Source: Pseudacidovorax sp. | Lineage (GTDB): Bacteria > Pseudomonadota > Gammaproteobacteria > Burkholderiales > Burkholderiaceae_C | DNA length: 64,000 nucleotides | Assembly: GCF_017991995.1 (NCBI RefSeq) | Contig: NZ_JAGOPN010000010.1 | Coordinates: 62,001-126,000, forward strand | Direction of reading: 5' to 3' | Shown: positions 43,191-52,129 of the stretch, in pieces | Position numbering within the stretch: the stretch's first letter is position 1 | How the letters are laid out: every line of letters begins with the position of its first letter | Made by a program: the position numbers and the translations under genes | Notes under the pieces: model-generated | The model's database searches: none | Seen by the model: only the letters and a program-made list of their open reading frames with translations | Told to the model about the DNA's origin: nothing

Positions 43191-43697
43191 TCATGCGTAG
43201 CCCTGAATTGGGGCGCCTGCACGCAGTCCGAGCTTCGAGATGAGGACCGGCGCCCCGCCCCAGCGCTGTCGGGCAAGCCAAGTGGCAAGCCCTTGGTCCA
43301 TCACGCGCGTGTGGCCTGGAAACCAGTCGGCCAGCGCAATCGCGAAGGCACGAACCACATCGGCGCGCCCCTGGCCAAACGCAATCTTGACTTCGCGCAG
43401 GCTTTCCAACACGGCAGCATGCTCTTCGACGTGGCAGCGTGCCGAGTCGTACCGCGAGACGCGCATCGTCTCTTCCTCCTCAGCAAAGTGCGAGCGCACA
43501 TGGCGCTCGAAAGCGGCCAGGGCGGCATCCAGCGCCCCAGTGTCCGACGACAGCAGCGCATCGACGCACCGAACGAACTCGCGATGCATCAAGTCCATGC
43601 TCTCTTCTCCGAGCACGAACCTTTCATCCCAGGCGAGCGAACTCGGGATTGGTCGTTGAACAGCCAGCGCCGCAACCGAAAGGGCTTCCTTGCTCAC
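43191..43697 (-). CDS. Hemerythrin-like domain protein
   Basis: A 168-residue protein with the bacteriohemerythrin pattern of iron ligands (LMHREFVRCVDALL; FERHVRSHFAEEEETMR; CHVEEHAAVLESL), a non-haem di-iron O2-binding four-helix bundle. The 5' end overlaps the TTT receptor stop by 4 nt, so it belongs to the operon. A role in supplying or sensing O2 for the Rieske oxygenases is inferred; the family is also used in signalling. Confidence 0.82.
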   Translation of the reverse strand: MSKEALSVAALAVQRPIPSSLAWDERFVLGEESMDLMHREFVRCVDALLSSDTGALDAALAAFERHVRSHFAEEEETMRVSRYDSARCHVEEHAAVLESLREVKIAFGQGRADVVRAFAIALADWFPGHTRVMDQGLATWLARQRWGGAPVLISKLGLRAGAPIQGYA

Positions 43698-44758
43698 GGG
43701 TTGGTCCCAAGGCCTGCCTCCCGCATCACGCCGCTGAGCTTCTTCACATCACCTTCAAGCCACTTGCGCGCTTCGACCGAGCCGACGAACCTGGGCTGCA
43801 CCTCCAGATCGTTGAGACTCTTCATGATGGCCGGATCGTTCATCGCATCCCGGAAGGCGGCTTCGAGGCGCTGCAATACGGGTGCGGGAGTTCCTGCCGG
43901 CGCGGAGATCGTCACCAGCTGTTCGTTTCCGTCGAGCTCCGGGTAACCCTGCTCGCCCGTCGTTCCAGCGCTGGGCAAGAGCGGCAGCCGCGTGGGCCGC
44001 TGCACGGCGATCACCCGCAGCCCTGCACCATCCATCTGCTTGACCAGCGAGCTGTAGGGCAAGACGCAGGCGTCGACATCGCCGGCCTTGATCGCGGTCA
44101 GCGCCGGTGCCACTCCGTTGTAGGGAACATGCGTGATGTTCAGCTTCTGGCCGGGATGGTTCTTCTGGAAGGCGAACCTGAACATCTCCAGTTGAAGGTG
44201 GTTGATGCCGTTGGCGCCCGTGGAGCAGATGCTCAGTCCTCCAGGCCTGCTGTTCGCCAATGCCACGAGTTCGGGCAATGTCTTGGCCGGGGTCTTGTCG
44301 CTGACGGCGAACAGGGAGGTGTAGATGCCCAGGCCCGCGATGGGCGCGTAGTCCTTCAGGCTGAACTCGTGGTTACGAACGAGCAGATGGACGAAGCCGA
44401 ACGCCGAGCCGGAGGCGATGAACAGCGTGTAGCCGTCCGGCTTGGCCGTGGCTGCGGCGCGCGCTCCGACGGCGCTGCCGGCACCCGGGCGGTTGACGAT
44501 CACCACCGGCTGCCCCAGGAGCTCATTGACCTTCTTGCCCAGCACGCGGGCGGTCGCATCGAGGCTGCCACCGGCGGCGAAGGGAACGATGATGCTGATC
44601 GGTCCCTGAGGAAACGCCGGTTCGGCCGCCGCGGCGCGCTGCGCAGCCGCAGCCAGAAGCGCTGATGCCAGCAGCGCGGGTAGGACCTGGCTGCCGAACT
44701 TCGGCAGTTGGAGGGCGAAGCGGGCGCGGCGCGCCAGCCCGGCGATGGTCGGGATCAT
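43694..44758 (-). CDS. TTT-family (Bug) periplasmic receptor
   Basis: A 354-residue receptor with an Ala-rich signal region, the hallmark SIIVPFAAGGSLDATARVLG, ATAKPDGYTLFIAS and HVPYNGVAPALTAIKAGDVD. Start 44758 follows AAGGAGA. It is the second receptor of this operon. Ligand unknown, expected to be a carboxylate such as an aromatic acid. Confidence 0.88.
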   Translation of the reverse strand: MIPTIAGLARRARFALQLPKFGSQVLPALLASALLAAAAQRAAAAEPAFPQGPISIIVPFAAGGSLDATARVLGKKVNELLGQPVVIVNRPGAGSAVGARAAATAKPDGYTLFIASGSAFGFVHLLVRNHEFSLKDYAPIAGLGIYTSLFAVSDKTPAKTLPELVALANSRPGGLSICSTGANGINHLQLEMFRFAFQKNHPGQKLNITHVPYNGVAPALTAIKAGDVDACVLPYSSLVKQMDGAGLRVIAVQRPTRLPLLPSAGTTGEQGYPELDGNEQLVTISAPAGTPAPVLQRLEAAFRDAMNDPAIMKSLNDLEVQPRFVGSVEARKWLEGDVKKLSGVMREAGLGTNP

Positions 44759-44802
44759 ACGGTGTCTCCTTGACGGACGTTGGTCTGGGATCGGACAGGC
44801 CC

Positions 44803-46086
44803 TTACGCCTGAACGGCAGGGGCTTCCATGGGGCGGGCCGTGCTCATGAGCGCCTCGGCCTTGTCGGGATCGAGATCCTCCGGCAGGACGGTCTGCGTGG
44901 CCCGAACGCGATAGAGATGCGGCATGAGCGAGGCCTCCGGCCGCGTGCCGCGGTCTTCGCATGCGAGGGCCGCATCGATCAGCGTCCTGCGCATGGCGAC
45001 CACGGCGCGGTCGCTGCTGCCGAGGTTCTCACGCGTGCGATCCACGATCGCACCTGCCGTCTCGCACACCATCGCGTCCTGGGCGCGCACCCCTGCGATG
45101 CCCGTGAACGACACGGTCTTCTGCAACTGGCGATCGATCAGGTAGTTGTTGTCCAGGCGTTCCGTCGGGCGCGTGGTGCCTGGCACGACCTTGCGGTGCG
45201 CGACGTCGCCGTTGCACCATGCCGCCAGTTCCTTATCGCCCAGCCTGCGGTCCGGGCGAAACGTCACGCAGATCACCCAGCAGCGCTCGTCCGTCATGGG
45301 CACCCACATGCGCACCAGATGGGCGTCGTCCGGATGCGGGGGGATCATGGTGTAGAACGGCATCAGGAACTGGTTCAGGCGCCAGTAACGCTGCCCCTCG
45401 GCGGTCCTGCGTCCGTTGCAGGCCATGAAGCCGGCCGGCGTCGGCAGGATCTTCCAGACCGGTGCCTTGTCGTCGTGGAAGTATTGCCCGGTCAACGCTT
45501 GGGCATCACCTTCGGTCTTGTTGACGAGGCTGTGCAGGAAGCCCACGTGCGCGCTGTCCAGTTCGCCCTCCATCGCCTGGGCATAGTTGCAGTCCTGCTC
45601 CCAACGCGAGGCATAGATGTGATCGTCCGGCAGGCCCAGCCACTCGAAGTCGGGCAGCGGCGGCGCGTCGCCCTCGCCCATGTACACCCACAGCACGCCG
45701 CCGGCCAAGCGCGCTGGGTAGGCCGTCGCCCGGACTTTCGAGCACATCGGACTGCCTGCGGGCTCGGTGGGCATGTCGAGGCACTTGCCCTCCACCGAGA
45801 ACTTCCAGCCGTGATAGACGCAGCGTACGCCCCCCGCCTCGTTGCGGCCGAAGAAGAGGCTGGCGCCTCGGTGCGGGCAATGCTCGTCCAGCACGCCGAT
45901 GCGGCCCTCGGTGTCGCGGAACACCACCAGCGACTCGCCCAGAAGGGCGAGGCGAACCGGCGGTTCGTCCGCGGCGGGGATCTCGCGCTCGAGCATGGCC
46001 GGCGTCCAGAAGGAGCGCATCAGCTTGCCCATCGGTGTCCCCTGGCCGGTGCGGGTCAGGACGTCATTGTTTTCTTTGCTCAGCAT
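44803..46086 (-). CDS. Rieske oxygenase, phthalate dioxygenase family (alpha only)
   Basis: A 427-residue oxygenase of the PDO/phenoxybenzoate-dioxygenase type. Rieske ligands Cys70, His72, Cys89 and His92 (CPHRG; CVYHGW); mononuclear iron ligands in GELDSAHVGFLH (Asp177, His180, His185). Enzymes of this group hydroxylate phthalates or O-demethylate aryl ethers with a separate PDR-type reductase. No reductase is in this operon; the one at 49167 is the likely partner. Confidence 0.87.
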   Translation of the reverse strand: MLSKENNDVLTRTGQGTPMGKLMRSFWTPAMLEREIPAADEPPVRLALLGESLVVFRDTEGRIGVLDEHCPHRGASLFFGRNEAGGVRCVYHGWKFSVEGKCLDMPTEPAGSPMCSKVRATAYPARLAGGVLWVYMGEGDAPPLPDFEWLGLPDDHIYASRWEQDCNYAQAMEGELDSAHVGFLHSLVNKTEGDAQALTGQYFHDDKAPVWKILPTPAGFMACNGRRTAEGQRYWRLNQFLMPFYTMIPPHPDDAHLVRMWVPMTDERCWVICVTFRPDRRLGDKELAAWCNGDVAHRKVVPGTTRPTERLDNNYLIDRQLQKTVSFTGIAGVRAQDAMVCETAGAIVDRTRENLGSSDRAVVAMRRTLIDAALACEDRGTRPEASLMPHLYRVRATQTVLPEDLDPDKAEALMSTARPMEAPAVQA

Positions 46087-46152
46087 GGCGGTATGAAGTA
46101 GCTATTGGGTTTCGCGAAGATGGATCTGAAGAAGCCGGACGCACCACAGACA

Positions 46153-47118
46153 TCAGTCGGCCTTGGCCCCAGACGCCTGGATGACAGGGGCCCACTTCAA
46201 GATGTCGGCACGGATGCGCTGGTCGTATTCCTGGGGGCTGGAGCCGACGGGATCCAATCCCATTTCGAGCAGCTTGTGCGCAAATTCCGGCGTGTGCGCC
46301 GCGCGTGCGATGTCCGCACTGATCTTCTGCACGATGGCCGCCGGCGTGCCCGCCGGCGCAATCACGCCGACGCTGCTCTGGGCCGACACGCCAGGAACAG
46401 TCTCGGCGACCACCGGGATGTCGGGCACGCTGGCCGGGCGCGAGGGACTGAACAGGGCGATGGGCTTGAGCTTCCCAGCCTTGATGAGGCCGGCGCTGGC
46501 GTAGTAGGTGTCCATCAGCAGCGGCACCTGCCCGCCCATCACGTCCTGTTGTGCCGGCGCGCCCCCGCGGTACGGCACGTGGACGATGTTCACGCCCGCC
46601 TTGACCTTCAGAAGCTCCATCACCAGGTGGTGCGCGGTGCCGCTTCCCGGGCTCGCATAGCTCAGACGCCCGGGCTGCCGCCGGGCGAGCTCCAGCAACT
46701 CCGCGAGATTGCCCGCCGGCAGCGACGGGTTGGCATCCAGGATGATGTGCTGCACACCCACCTCCGACACCGGCTGGAGATCCTTCAGCGTGTCGTAGGG
46801 CAGGTTCGACCTCAGCGTCGGATTGATCGCATGGGACGACACGGCGATGCCTAGCGTGTAGCCATCCGGCGGGGCCTTGGCGACCACGTTGGTCGCCAGC
46901 ACGGCGCCGGCACCCGGCCGGTTGTCGACGACCACCGGCTGGCCCCATACCTCGGAAAGCTTTTGCGCCAACAGCCGCCCCTGCGCATCGGTCGAGCCAC
47001 CCGGCGGGAACGGGATGACGAGCCGGACCGGCCGGCTGGGCCAGTCGTCCTGCGCGTGGACCGGCGAGGTCATGGCCAGCGGAAGCAGCGGCAGCGCCAA
47101 GCGCATCCTGTTTTTCAT
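46153..47118 (-). CDS. TTT-family (Bug) periplasmic receptor
   Basis: A 321-residue receptor with signal peptide ending at SPVHA, then RLVIPFPPGGSTDAQGRLLA and HVPYRGGAPAQQDVMGGQ. It is the first gene of the six-gene minus-strand operon and lies 81 nt from the MarR operator at 47199. Ligand unknown. Confidence 0.88.
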   Translation of the reverse strand: MKNRMRLALPLLPLAMTSPVHAQDDWPSRPVRLVIPFPPGGSTDAQGRLLAQKLSEVWGQPVVVDNRPGAGAVLATNVVAKAPPDGYTLGIAVSSHAINPTLRSNLPYDTLKDLQPVSEVGVQHIILDANPSLPAGNLAELLELARRQPGRLSYASPGSGTAHHLVMELLKVKAGVNIVHVPYRGGAPAQQDVMGGQVPLLMDTYYASAGLIKAGKLKPIALFSPSRPASVPDIPVVAETVPGVSAQSSVGVIAPAGTPAAIVQKISADIARAAHTPEFAHKLLEMGLDPVGSSPQEYDQRIRADILKWAPVIQASGAKAD

Positions 47119-47198
47119 CGTGTGTCTCCTTGGCCCGTGGCGGCCAGTGCGTTCTCATCTGCACGTACATCCAGACCCATGGATCGACGATGTAACGA

Positions 47199-47211
47199 TT
47201 GCATTATGCAA
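47199..47211. promoter_or_regulatory. MarR operator, copy 1 (TTGCAT-T-ATGCAA)
   Basis: A perfect 6+1+6 palindrome in the 245-nt gap between the TTT receptor gene and marR. Read toward the receptor gene it gives ACTTGCATAATGCAAT, identical over 16 nt to the copy at 47878-47893 read toward the oxygenase gene. Flanking a MarR gene on both sides, the two sites are very likely its binding sites. Confidence 0.7.
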
Positions 47212-47363
47212 GTATTTATTTCGCCTCACAAGGGCCACCGACAAAGGGAGACCTCCTTCGGCTAGGCGATTTCCCTAGGATCGAAAGGTTGCAAATCAAG
47301 GAGAAGTGGGCATGACGGCTATGCTCGGGACGCAGCAGCCCCTGCCGCAGACCTCTCGCATCC

Positions 47364-47843
47364 ATGGCCACCAAGAAGAAGTTCGCCCTCGAACACTGGA
47401 TCTCCTACCGATTCGGTCTGATTGCGTCCCGCATCGGCACCGTGATGGCCGCCCGCTACGTGGCCGCCCATGACCTGCCCATGCCTGCATGGCGTTCGCT
47501 GGCCGTCATCGCGCGCTTCGGCCCTCTTTCGGCGGGCGAATTGGGGGAGCGGACATCGTCCGACCCGTTCCGCGTCGTCCGCGCCATCGACCTGCTGGTC
47601 AAGCGCGGCCTAATCACGCGTACACCCGACCCTTCGGACAGACGGCGCGCCCGCCTGGAATTGACCAGCGCCGGGCGCGCGCTCTACGAGGAAATCGAGC
47701 AAGGCGCAATCGCCAACGAGAAATTCGTCCGCGCAGGCCTCACTGCGCAGGAGATCCGGCTGCTCGAGAGCATGCTGGACCGCATCGATGCGCAAGTGCA
47801 GGCGCTGAGCGCGGGCGTGTCCGAGCCCACCCGCGCCGAGTAG
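47364..47843 (+). CDS. MarR-family transcriptional regulator
   Basis: A 159-residue winged-helix regulator. The HTH spans LSAGELGERTSSDPFRVVRA with recognition helix and the wing reads PDPSDRRRARLELT, with the conserved Asp-Arg pair. It lies between two operons, each preceded by a TTGCAT-N-ATGCAA site, so it probably represses both until an aromatic acid or intermediate binds. Confidence 0.87.
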   Translation: MATKKKFALEHWISYRFGLIASRIGTVMAARYVAAHDLPMPAWRSLAVIARFGPLSAGELGERTSSDPFRVVRAIDLLVKRGLITRTPDPSDRRRARLELTSAGRALYEEIEQGAIANEKFVRAGLTAQEIRLLESMLDRIDAQVQALSAGVSEPTRAE

Positions 47844-47869
47844 ACCGGCCGGCAGCGTCTTGCGACGGG

Positions 47870-47898
47870 TTGATATTACTTGCATAATGCAATTAATA
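47870..47898 (+). promoter_or_regulatory. Promoter with MarR operator (copy 2) in its spacer
   Basis: TTGATA (47870-47875), a 17-bp spacer, and TTAATA (47893-47898) form a sigma70 promoter for the oxygenase/tetronate operon. The palindrome TTGCAT-A-ATGCAA (47880-47892) fills the spacer, so bound regulator would exclude RNA polymerase. Confidence 0.68.
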
Positions 47899-47940
47899 GG
47901 GCTCACGTTCGAGCCTTGCCAACTCCCGCGAGACAACCCG

Positions 47941-49170
47941 ATGAACGAGCAAGATACTTCCACCACGCAGCCCATCCGCTTTGTCGGCAAACGCCAGCAG
48001 GGCGGCGGCTACGGCAAGCCGCCTGGCCGGTCCGATGACTTCCTGACACAGGTCGAGCCCGGCACGCCCTGCGGCGAGTTCATGCGGCGCTATTGGCATC
48101 CCGTGGGCGTTTCGTCCAAGGTCACGACGGACCCCGCGCGGGTGCGCATCCTGGGCGAGAACCTGATCTTGTTCAGGGACGGCCAGGGGAAAGCTGGCCT
48201 GCTGCACGAGCACTGCGCTCATCGCGGCACCTCGCTGTACTACGGCAAGGTCGAGAACGAAGGCATCCGCTGCTGCTACCACGGCTGGCTCTTTGCGGTC
48301 GACGGCAGTTGCGTGGAGCAGCCCTGCGAGCCCGGCGGGGGGCAGCACCGCGACAAGTGCCGCCAGCCTTGGTATCCGGTGCAGGAACGCTATGGCCTCG
48401 TCTTCGCCTATATGGGGCCGCTTGACGCGATGCCCCCCCTGCCGCAGTACGACGTGCTCGAGGACCTGGGGGCGGACGAGGAACTGCAGCAGGAGGACAA
48501 GAGCTTCTACATCGGCGGAGGCGTCTCCCAGGACAAGCCTGTGGCCCCGTACAGCTGGCTCCAGAACTTCGAGAATGTGATGGATCCCTTCCACGTGGTC
48601 ATCCTGCATTCGCGCTTCAGCGGCGTGCAGTTCCGCGAGCAGATGGCGGCCATGCCCGCCGTGGAATGGGAGCAGTGCGACCACGGTGTCATGTACCGGT
48701 CAGTGCGCCAGACCAAGGAAGGCACCCTGACGCGGATCACGCAGACACTGCTTCCCAACGTGCGCATCGTCCCGTCCATCGAGCTGGCGCCCGGCCAGGG
48801 CCGCGAGGTGGCCTGGCTGGTGCCGGTGGACAGCCATCACCACCGCACCTTCGGTGTGGCGCGGGTGCTCAAGAGCGAAGACCCACTCTATTCACGGCGC
48901 TCGCGCATGGCGGTCTTCGAAGGCAAGACCTGGTGGGAGATGACGGAAGACGAGCACAAGCGCTTCCCGGGCGACTACGAGGCGCAATCCACCCAGGGGA
49001 GCATCCCCGCACACAGCGACGAGCATCTCGCCACCAGCGACAAGGGCCTGGTGATGCTGCGCCGGATGCTGGCCCGCCAGATCCGCGTGGTCCAGGAGGG
49101 TGGCACCCCCGAGGGCGCGGGCCAGGACGGCGCAATGGTCTCGGTCAAGGCGGGAAACTTCTTCGAATGA
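47941..49170 (+). CDS. Rieske oxygenase, phthalate dioxygenase family (alpha only)
   Basis: A 409-residue oxygenase. Rieske ligands Cys92, His94, Cys111 and His114 (CAHRG; CCYHGW); the mononuclear iron site is in NVMDPFHVVILH. Start 47941 is taken downstream of the promoter; longer upstream reading would include the operator. It overlaps the reductase start by 4 nt. The presence of two alpha-only oxygenases in the two MarR-controlled operons suggests two related oxidations in one pathway. Confidence 0.87.
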   Translation: MNEQDTSTTQPIRFVGKRQQGGGYGKPPGRSDDFLTQVEPGTPCGEFMRRYWHPVGVSSKVTTDPARVRILGENLILFRDGQGKAGLLHEHCAHRGTSLYYGKVENEGIRCCYHGWLFAVDGSCVEQPCEPGGGQHRDKCRQPWYPVQERYGLVFAYMGPLDAMPPLPQYDVLEDLGADEELQQEDKSFYIGGGVSQDKPVAPYSWLQNFENVMDPFHVVILHSRFSGVQFREQMAAMPAVEWEQCDHGVMYRSVRQTKEGTLTRITQTLLPNVRIVPSIELAPGQGREVAWLVPVDSHHHRTFGVARVLKSEDPLYSRRSRMAVFEGKTWWEMTEDEHKRFPGDYEAQSTQGSIPAHSDEHLATSDKGLVMLRRMLARQIRVVQEGGTPEGAGQDGAMVSVKAGNFFE

Positions 49171-50105
49171 GCGGCGAGCGCTTGTTCGACGTAAGGGTCG
49201 TGGCGCTGCGCGAGGAGGCGCCTGGCGTGGTTTCCTGCGAGCTGCAATCGACTTCGGGCGAACTGCCCTCTTGCCCGCCCGGCGCGCATGTGGACGTGCA
49301 TCTTCCCAACGGGCTCGTGCGCCAGTATTCGGTCGCGTCAGCCACGGCAGACAGCTATCAGGTCGCCGTCAAGCGCAAGCCGGCCAGCCGAGGCGGGTCC
49401 GCGTTCATGACCGACTCGTTGCGCATCGGCAGCCTGCTGCGCATCGGCGCTCCGCGGGACAACTTTCCGCTCGTCGCGGCCAACGGCCGTACTGTGCTGA
49501 TCGCGGGCGGTATCGGCATCACAGCGCTGCTTCCCATGGCGCGCCTCCTGGCGGCCCGCGGACTCGACTGGACGCTGCACTATGCGGTGCGGGCCCCCGA
49601 GGATGCCGCCTTCAAGCGCGCACTGCAGGACCTGGGCGACCGGATCCGCCTCCACGCCTCCTCGACGGCGGGATGCCGGCTTTCCATCGAGGACATCGTC
49701 ATGCAGCAACCGGCCGGCACCCACTTCTACTGCTGCGGGCCGGCGTCGATGCTCGATGCCTTCCTGGCGGCCACCACATCGCTGCCGCCCGAGCAGGTGC
49801 ACTTCGAGAGGTTCGGGGCCGAACCCACCGCCGGAGGGCAGGAGTTCGTCGTTCGACTGGCGCGCAGCGGCCAGGTGCTGCCGGTGGCCGCAGACCAGAC
49901 GATCGTCGACGCGCTGCTGGCCGCCGGAGTCGATGCGCCCTACTCCTGCCAACAGGGCATCTGCGGCTCGTGCGAAGTCAAGGTCCTGCAGGGCAGCCCC
50001 GACCACCGGGACGACGTACTGACGGAGGCGGAGAAAGCCTCCAACAAGACCATGATGATCTGCTGCTCGCGCGCCTGCTCCCCCGAGCTGGTGCTCGACC
50101 TGTAG
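49167..50105 (+). CDS. Oxygenase reductase, phthalate dioxygenase reductase type
   Basis: A 312-residue FMN/NAD/2Fe-2S protein. Flavin motif RQYSVASAT, NAD motif AGGIGITALLPMARLL and CCGPASMLDAF, then C-terminal ferredoxin YSCQQGICGSCEV with a fourth Cys in MMICCSRA. It passes electrons from NADH to the oxygenase encoded just upstream, and probably to the one at 44803. Confidence 0.9.
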   Translation: MSGERLFDVRVVALREEAPGVVSCELQSTSGELPSCPPGAHVDVHLPNGLVRQYSVASATADSYQVAVKRKPASRGGSAFMTDSLRIGSLLRIGAPRDNFPLVAANGRTVLIAGGIGITALLPMARLLAARGLDWTLHYAVRAPEDAAFKRALQDLGDRIRLHASSTAGCRLSIEDIVMQQPAGTHFYCCGPASMLDAFLAATTSLPPEQVHFERFGAEPTAGGQEFVVRLARSGQVLPVAADQTIVDALLAAGVDAPYSCQQGICGSCEVKVLQGSPDHRDDVLTEAEKASNKTMMICCSRACSPELVLDL

Positions 50106-50191
50106 CAAAGCAGCCGGCCGTTGCGGGCTTGAAGGGCGCCGTGCTCCTTCGGCATCGTGCGGCGCCTTGCGTCAACCACCGGAGACATCCC

Positions 50192-51109
50192 ATGCTTCAA
50201 CCCACCATCGGCCTGATCGGACTTGGCGCCATGGGCGCCGGTATCGCCACCACATTGCGCAGGCAGGGCCACGAATTGCGCGTGTGCGACGCGCAGCCGG
50301 GGCGCGCGCAGGACTTCGCCGCCGAAGGCGGCCTCGCCTGCGCCACACCGGCCGAAACGGCGGCCGGCTGCGACGTGCTGGTCTCGGTGGTGGTCAATGC
50401 CGAGCAGACGGAAGCCGTGTTGTTCGGCAAGCACGGCGCTGCCGCAGCGATGTCGCCCGGCAGCGTGTTCGTGATGTGCTCAACGGTCGATCCTTCCTGG
50501 TCGACGGCTCTGGAAGCGAGGCTGGCCGAGCACGGCATCCTCTACCTCGACGCACCCATCTCGGGCGGTGCGGCCAGGGCGGCCAGTGGTCAGATGACGA
50601 TGATGACGGCCGGCGCGCCGGCCGCTTACGAGAAAGCCGGCGGTGTGCTCGACGCCATGGCCGCCAAGGTGTACCGTCTGGGCGACCGGGCCGGCGCCGG
50701 CAGCAAGGTCAAGATCATCAATCAGCTCCTGGCCGGCGTGCACATCGCCGCGGCGGCCGAGGCCATGGCACTGGGCTTGCGCGAGGGCGTCGATGCGGCC
50801 GCGCTGTACGAGGTCATCACCCACAGCGCCGGCAACAGCTGGATGTTCGAGAACCGCATGGCCCACGTGCTCGCCGGCGACTACACGCCGCTGTCGGCGG
50901 TGGACATCTTCGTCAAGGACCTGGGGCTGGTGCTCGACATGGCGCGGGCCAGCAAGTTCCCGCTGCCCCTGTCGTCGACGGCGCACCAGATGTTCATGCA
51001 GGCCTCCAGCGCCGGCTTCGCCCGCGAGGACGACAGCGCCGTGATCAAGATCTTCCCCGGCATCGACCTGCCGGCTGCCCGCCCTACCCTCACCGACGCC
51101 TCGTCATGA
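50192..51109 (+). CDS. ltnD: L-threonate dehydrogenase (beta-hydroxyacid dehydrogenase family)
   Basis: A 305-residue NAD-dependent enzyme that makes 2-oxo-tetronate from L-threonate. Rossmann start IGLIGLGAMGAGIATTL, DAPISGGAARA substrate motif, and catalytic Lys in KVKIINQLLAGVHIA. The next four genes complete the tetronate pathway, which supports LtnD over other members of the family. 86 nt separate it from the reductase gene. Confidence 0.82.
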   Translation: MLQPTIGLIGLGAMGAGIATTLRRQGHELRVCDAQPGRAQDFAAEGGLACATPAETAAGCDVLVSVVVNAEQTEAVLFGKHGAAAAMSPGSVFVMCSTVDPSWSTALEARLAEHGILYLDAPISGGAARAASGQMTMMTAGAPAAYEKAGGVLDAMAAKVYRLGDRAGAGSKVKIINQLLAGVHIAAAAEAMALGLREGVDAAALYEVITHSAGNSWMFENRMAHVLAGDYTPLSAVDIFVKDLGLVLDMARASKFPLPLSSTAHQMFMQASSAGFAREDDSAVIKIFPGIDLPAARPTLTDASS

Positions 51110-52119
51110 ACGTCCTCATCACCGGCGGCTGCGGCTTCCTGGGCGCCCGCCTCGCACGGACCCTCCTGCAACAGGCCAGCCTGCCGCTGGCCGGCGCACC
51201 TGCACAGCCCGTCGAACACATCCTGCTGGCCGACCGCGCGCCACCGCCGGCCGACCTGCAGGCCGACGCGCGCATCCGCGTCCTCCAGGGCGATCTGCTC
51301 GACCAGGCCGCGTCCGGCGCGCTGCCGCTGGCCGAGGTCCAGCTCGTGTTCCACCTCGCGGCCGCCGTCAGCGGCGAATGCGAGGCCGACTTCGATCTCG
51401 GCATGCGCAGCAACCTCGACACCACGCGCGCCCTGCTCGAAGGCTGCCGCCGCGCCGGCCATGCACCCGTGTTCGTCTTCTCCAGTTCGGTGGCCGTGTT
51501 CGGCGATTCGCCGGAACAGCCACTGCCCGCAGTGGTGGACGACCGCACGCTACCGACGCCGCAGAACAGCTACGGCATCCAGAAGTTCGTCGGCGAGCAG
51601 CTGGTGGCCGACTACACGCGCAAGGGCTTCGTGCAGGGCCGCAGCGTGCGGCTGATGACGGTGAGCGTACGGCCCGGCCGGCCCAACGGGGCGGCTTCCA
51701 GCTTCCTGTCCGGCATGCTGCGCGAGCCGCTGGCCGGTGAGCGGGCGCGCTGCCCGGTGCCTCCCGACACGGCCGTCGCGCTGGCATCGCCCGGCAACAC
51801 GGTGGCAGGCATCCTGCGCGCGGCCACTGCCGGCGCGGCCGAGTGGGGCGCGCGCACGGCGGTCAACCTGCCGGCGTTGACCACCACGGTGCGGGAGATG
51901 GCCCAGGCGCTGGAGCGCATCGCCGGAGCGCAGGCGACCGCGTTGATCGACTGGTCGCCCGACCCCGGCGTGGCAAGGATCGTCACGGGCTGGCCCAGCC
52001 GCATCCACGCCCGGCGTGCCGCGAGCCTGGGACTGGCCGCCGACCCGGACTTCGACACCGTCCTGCGCCAGTACGTGCAGGAGAATCCGCAAGCGGTGAA
52101 GCTGCCGCTGAAAGGCTGA
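51106..52119 (+). CDS. denD: D-erythronate dehydrogenase (NAD-dependent epimerase family)
   Basis: A 337-residue extended-SDR protein. NAD motif ITGGCGFLGARLA, FHLAAAVSGECEADFD, and catalytic Tyr-x3-Lys in SYGIQKFVGEQ. DenD oxidises D-erythronate to 3-oxo-tetronate. The start overlaps the ltnD stop by 4 nt. The VRPGRPNGAASSFLSG segment is typical of DenD proteins. Confidence 0.85.
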   Translation: MNVLITGGCGFLGARLARTLLQQASLPLAGAPAQPVEHILLADRAPPPADLQADARIRVLQGDLLDQAASGALPLAEVQLVFHLAAAVSGECEADFDLGMRSNLDTTRALLEGCRRAGHAPVFVFSSSVAVFGDSPEQPLPAVVDDRTLPTPQNSYGIQKFVGEQLVADYTRKGFVQGRSVRLMTVSVRPGRPNGAASSFLSGMLREPLAGERARCPVPPDTAVALASPGNTVAGILRAATAGAAEWGARTAVNLPALTTTVREMAQALERIAGAQATALIDWSPDPGVARIVTGWPSRIHARRAASLGLAADPDFDTVLRQYVQENPQAVKLPLKG

Positions 52120-52129
52120 CGACAAGACC

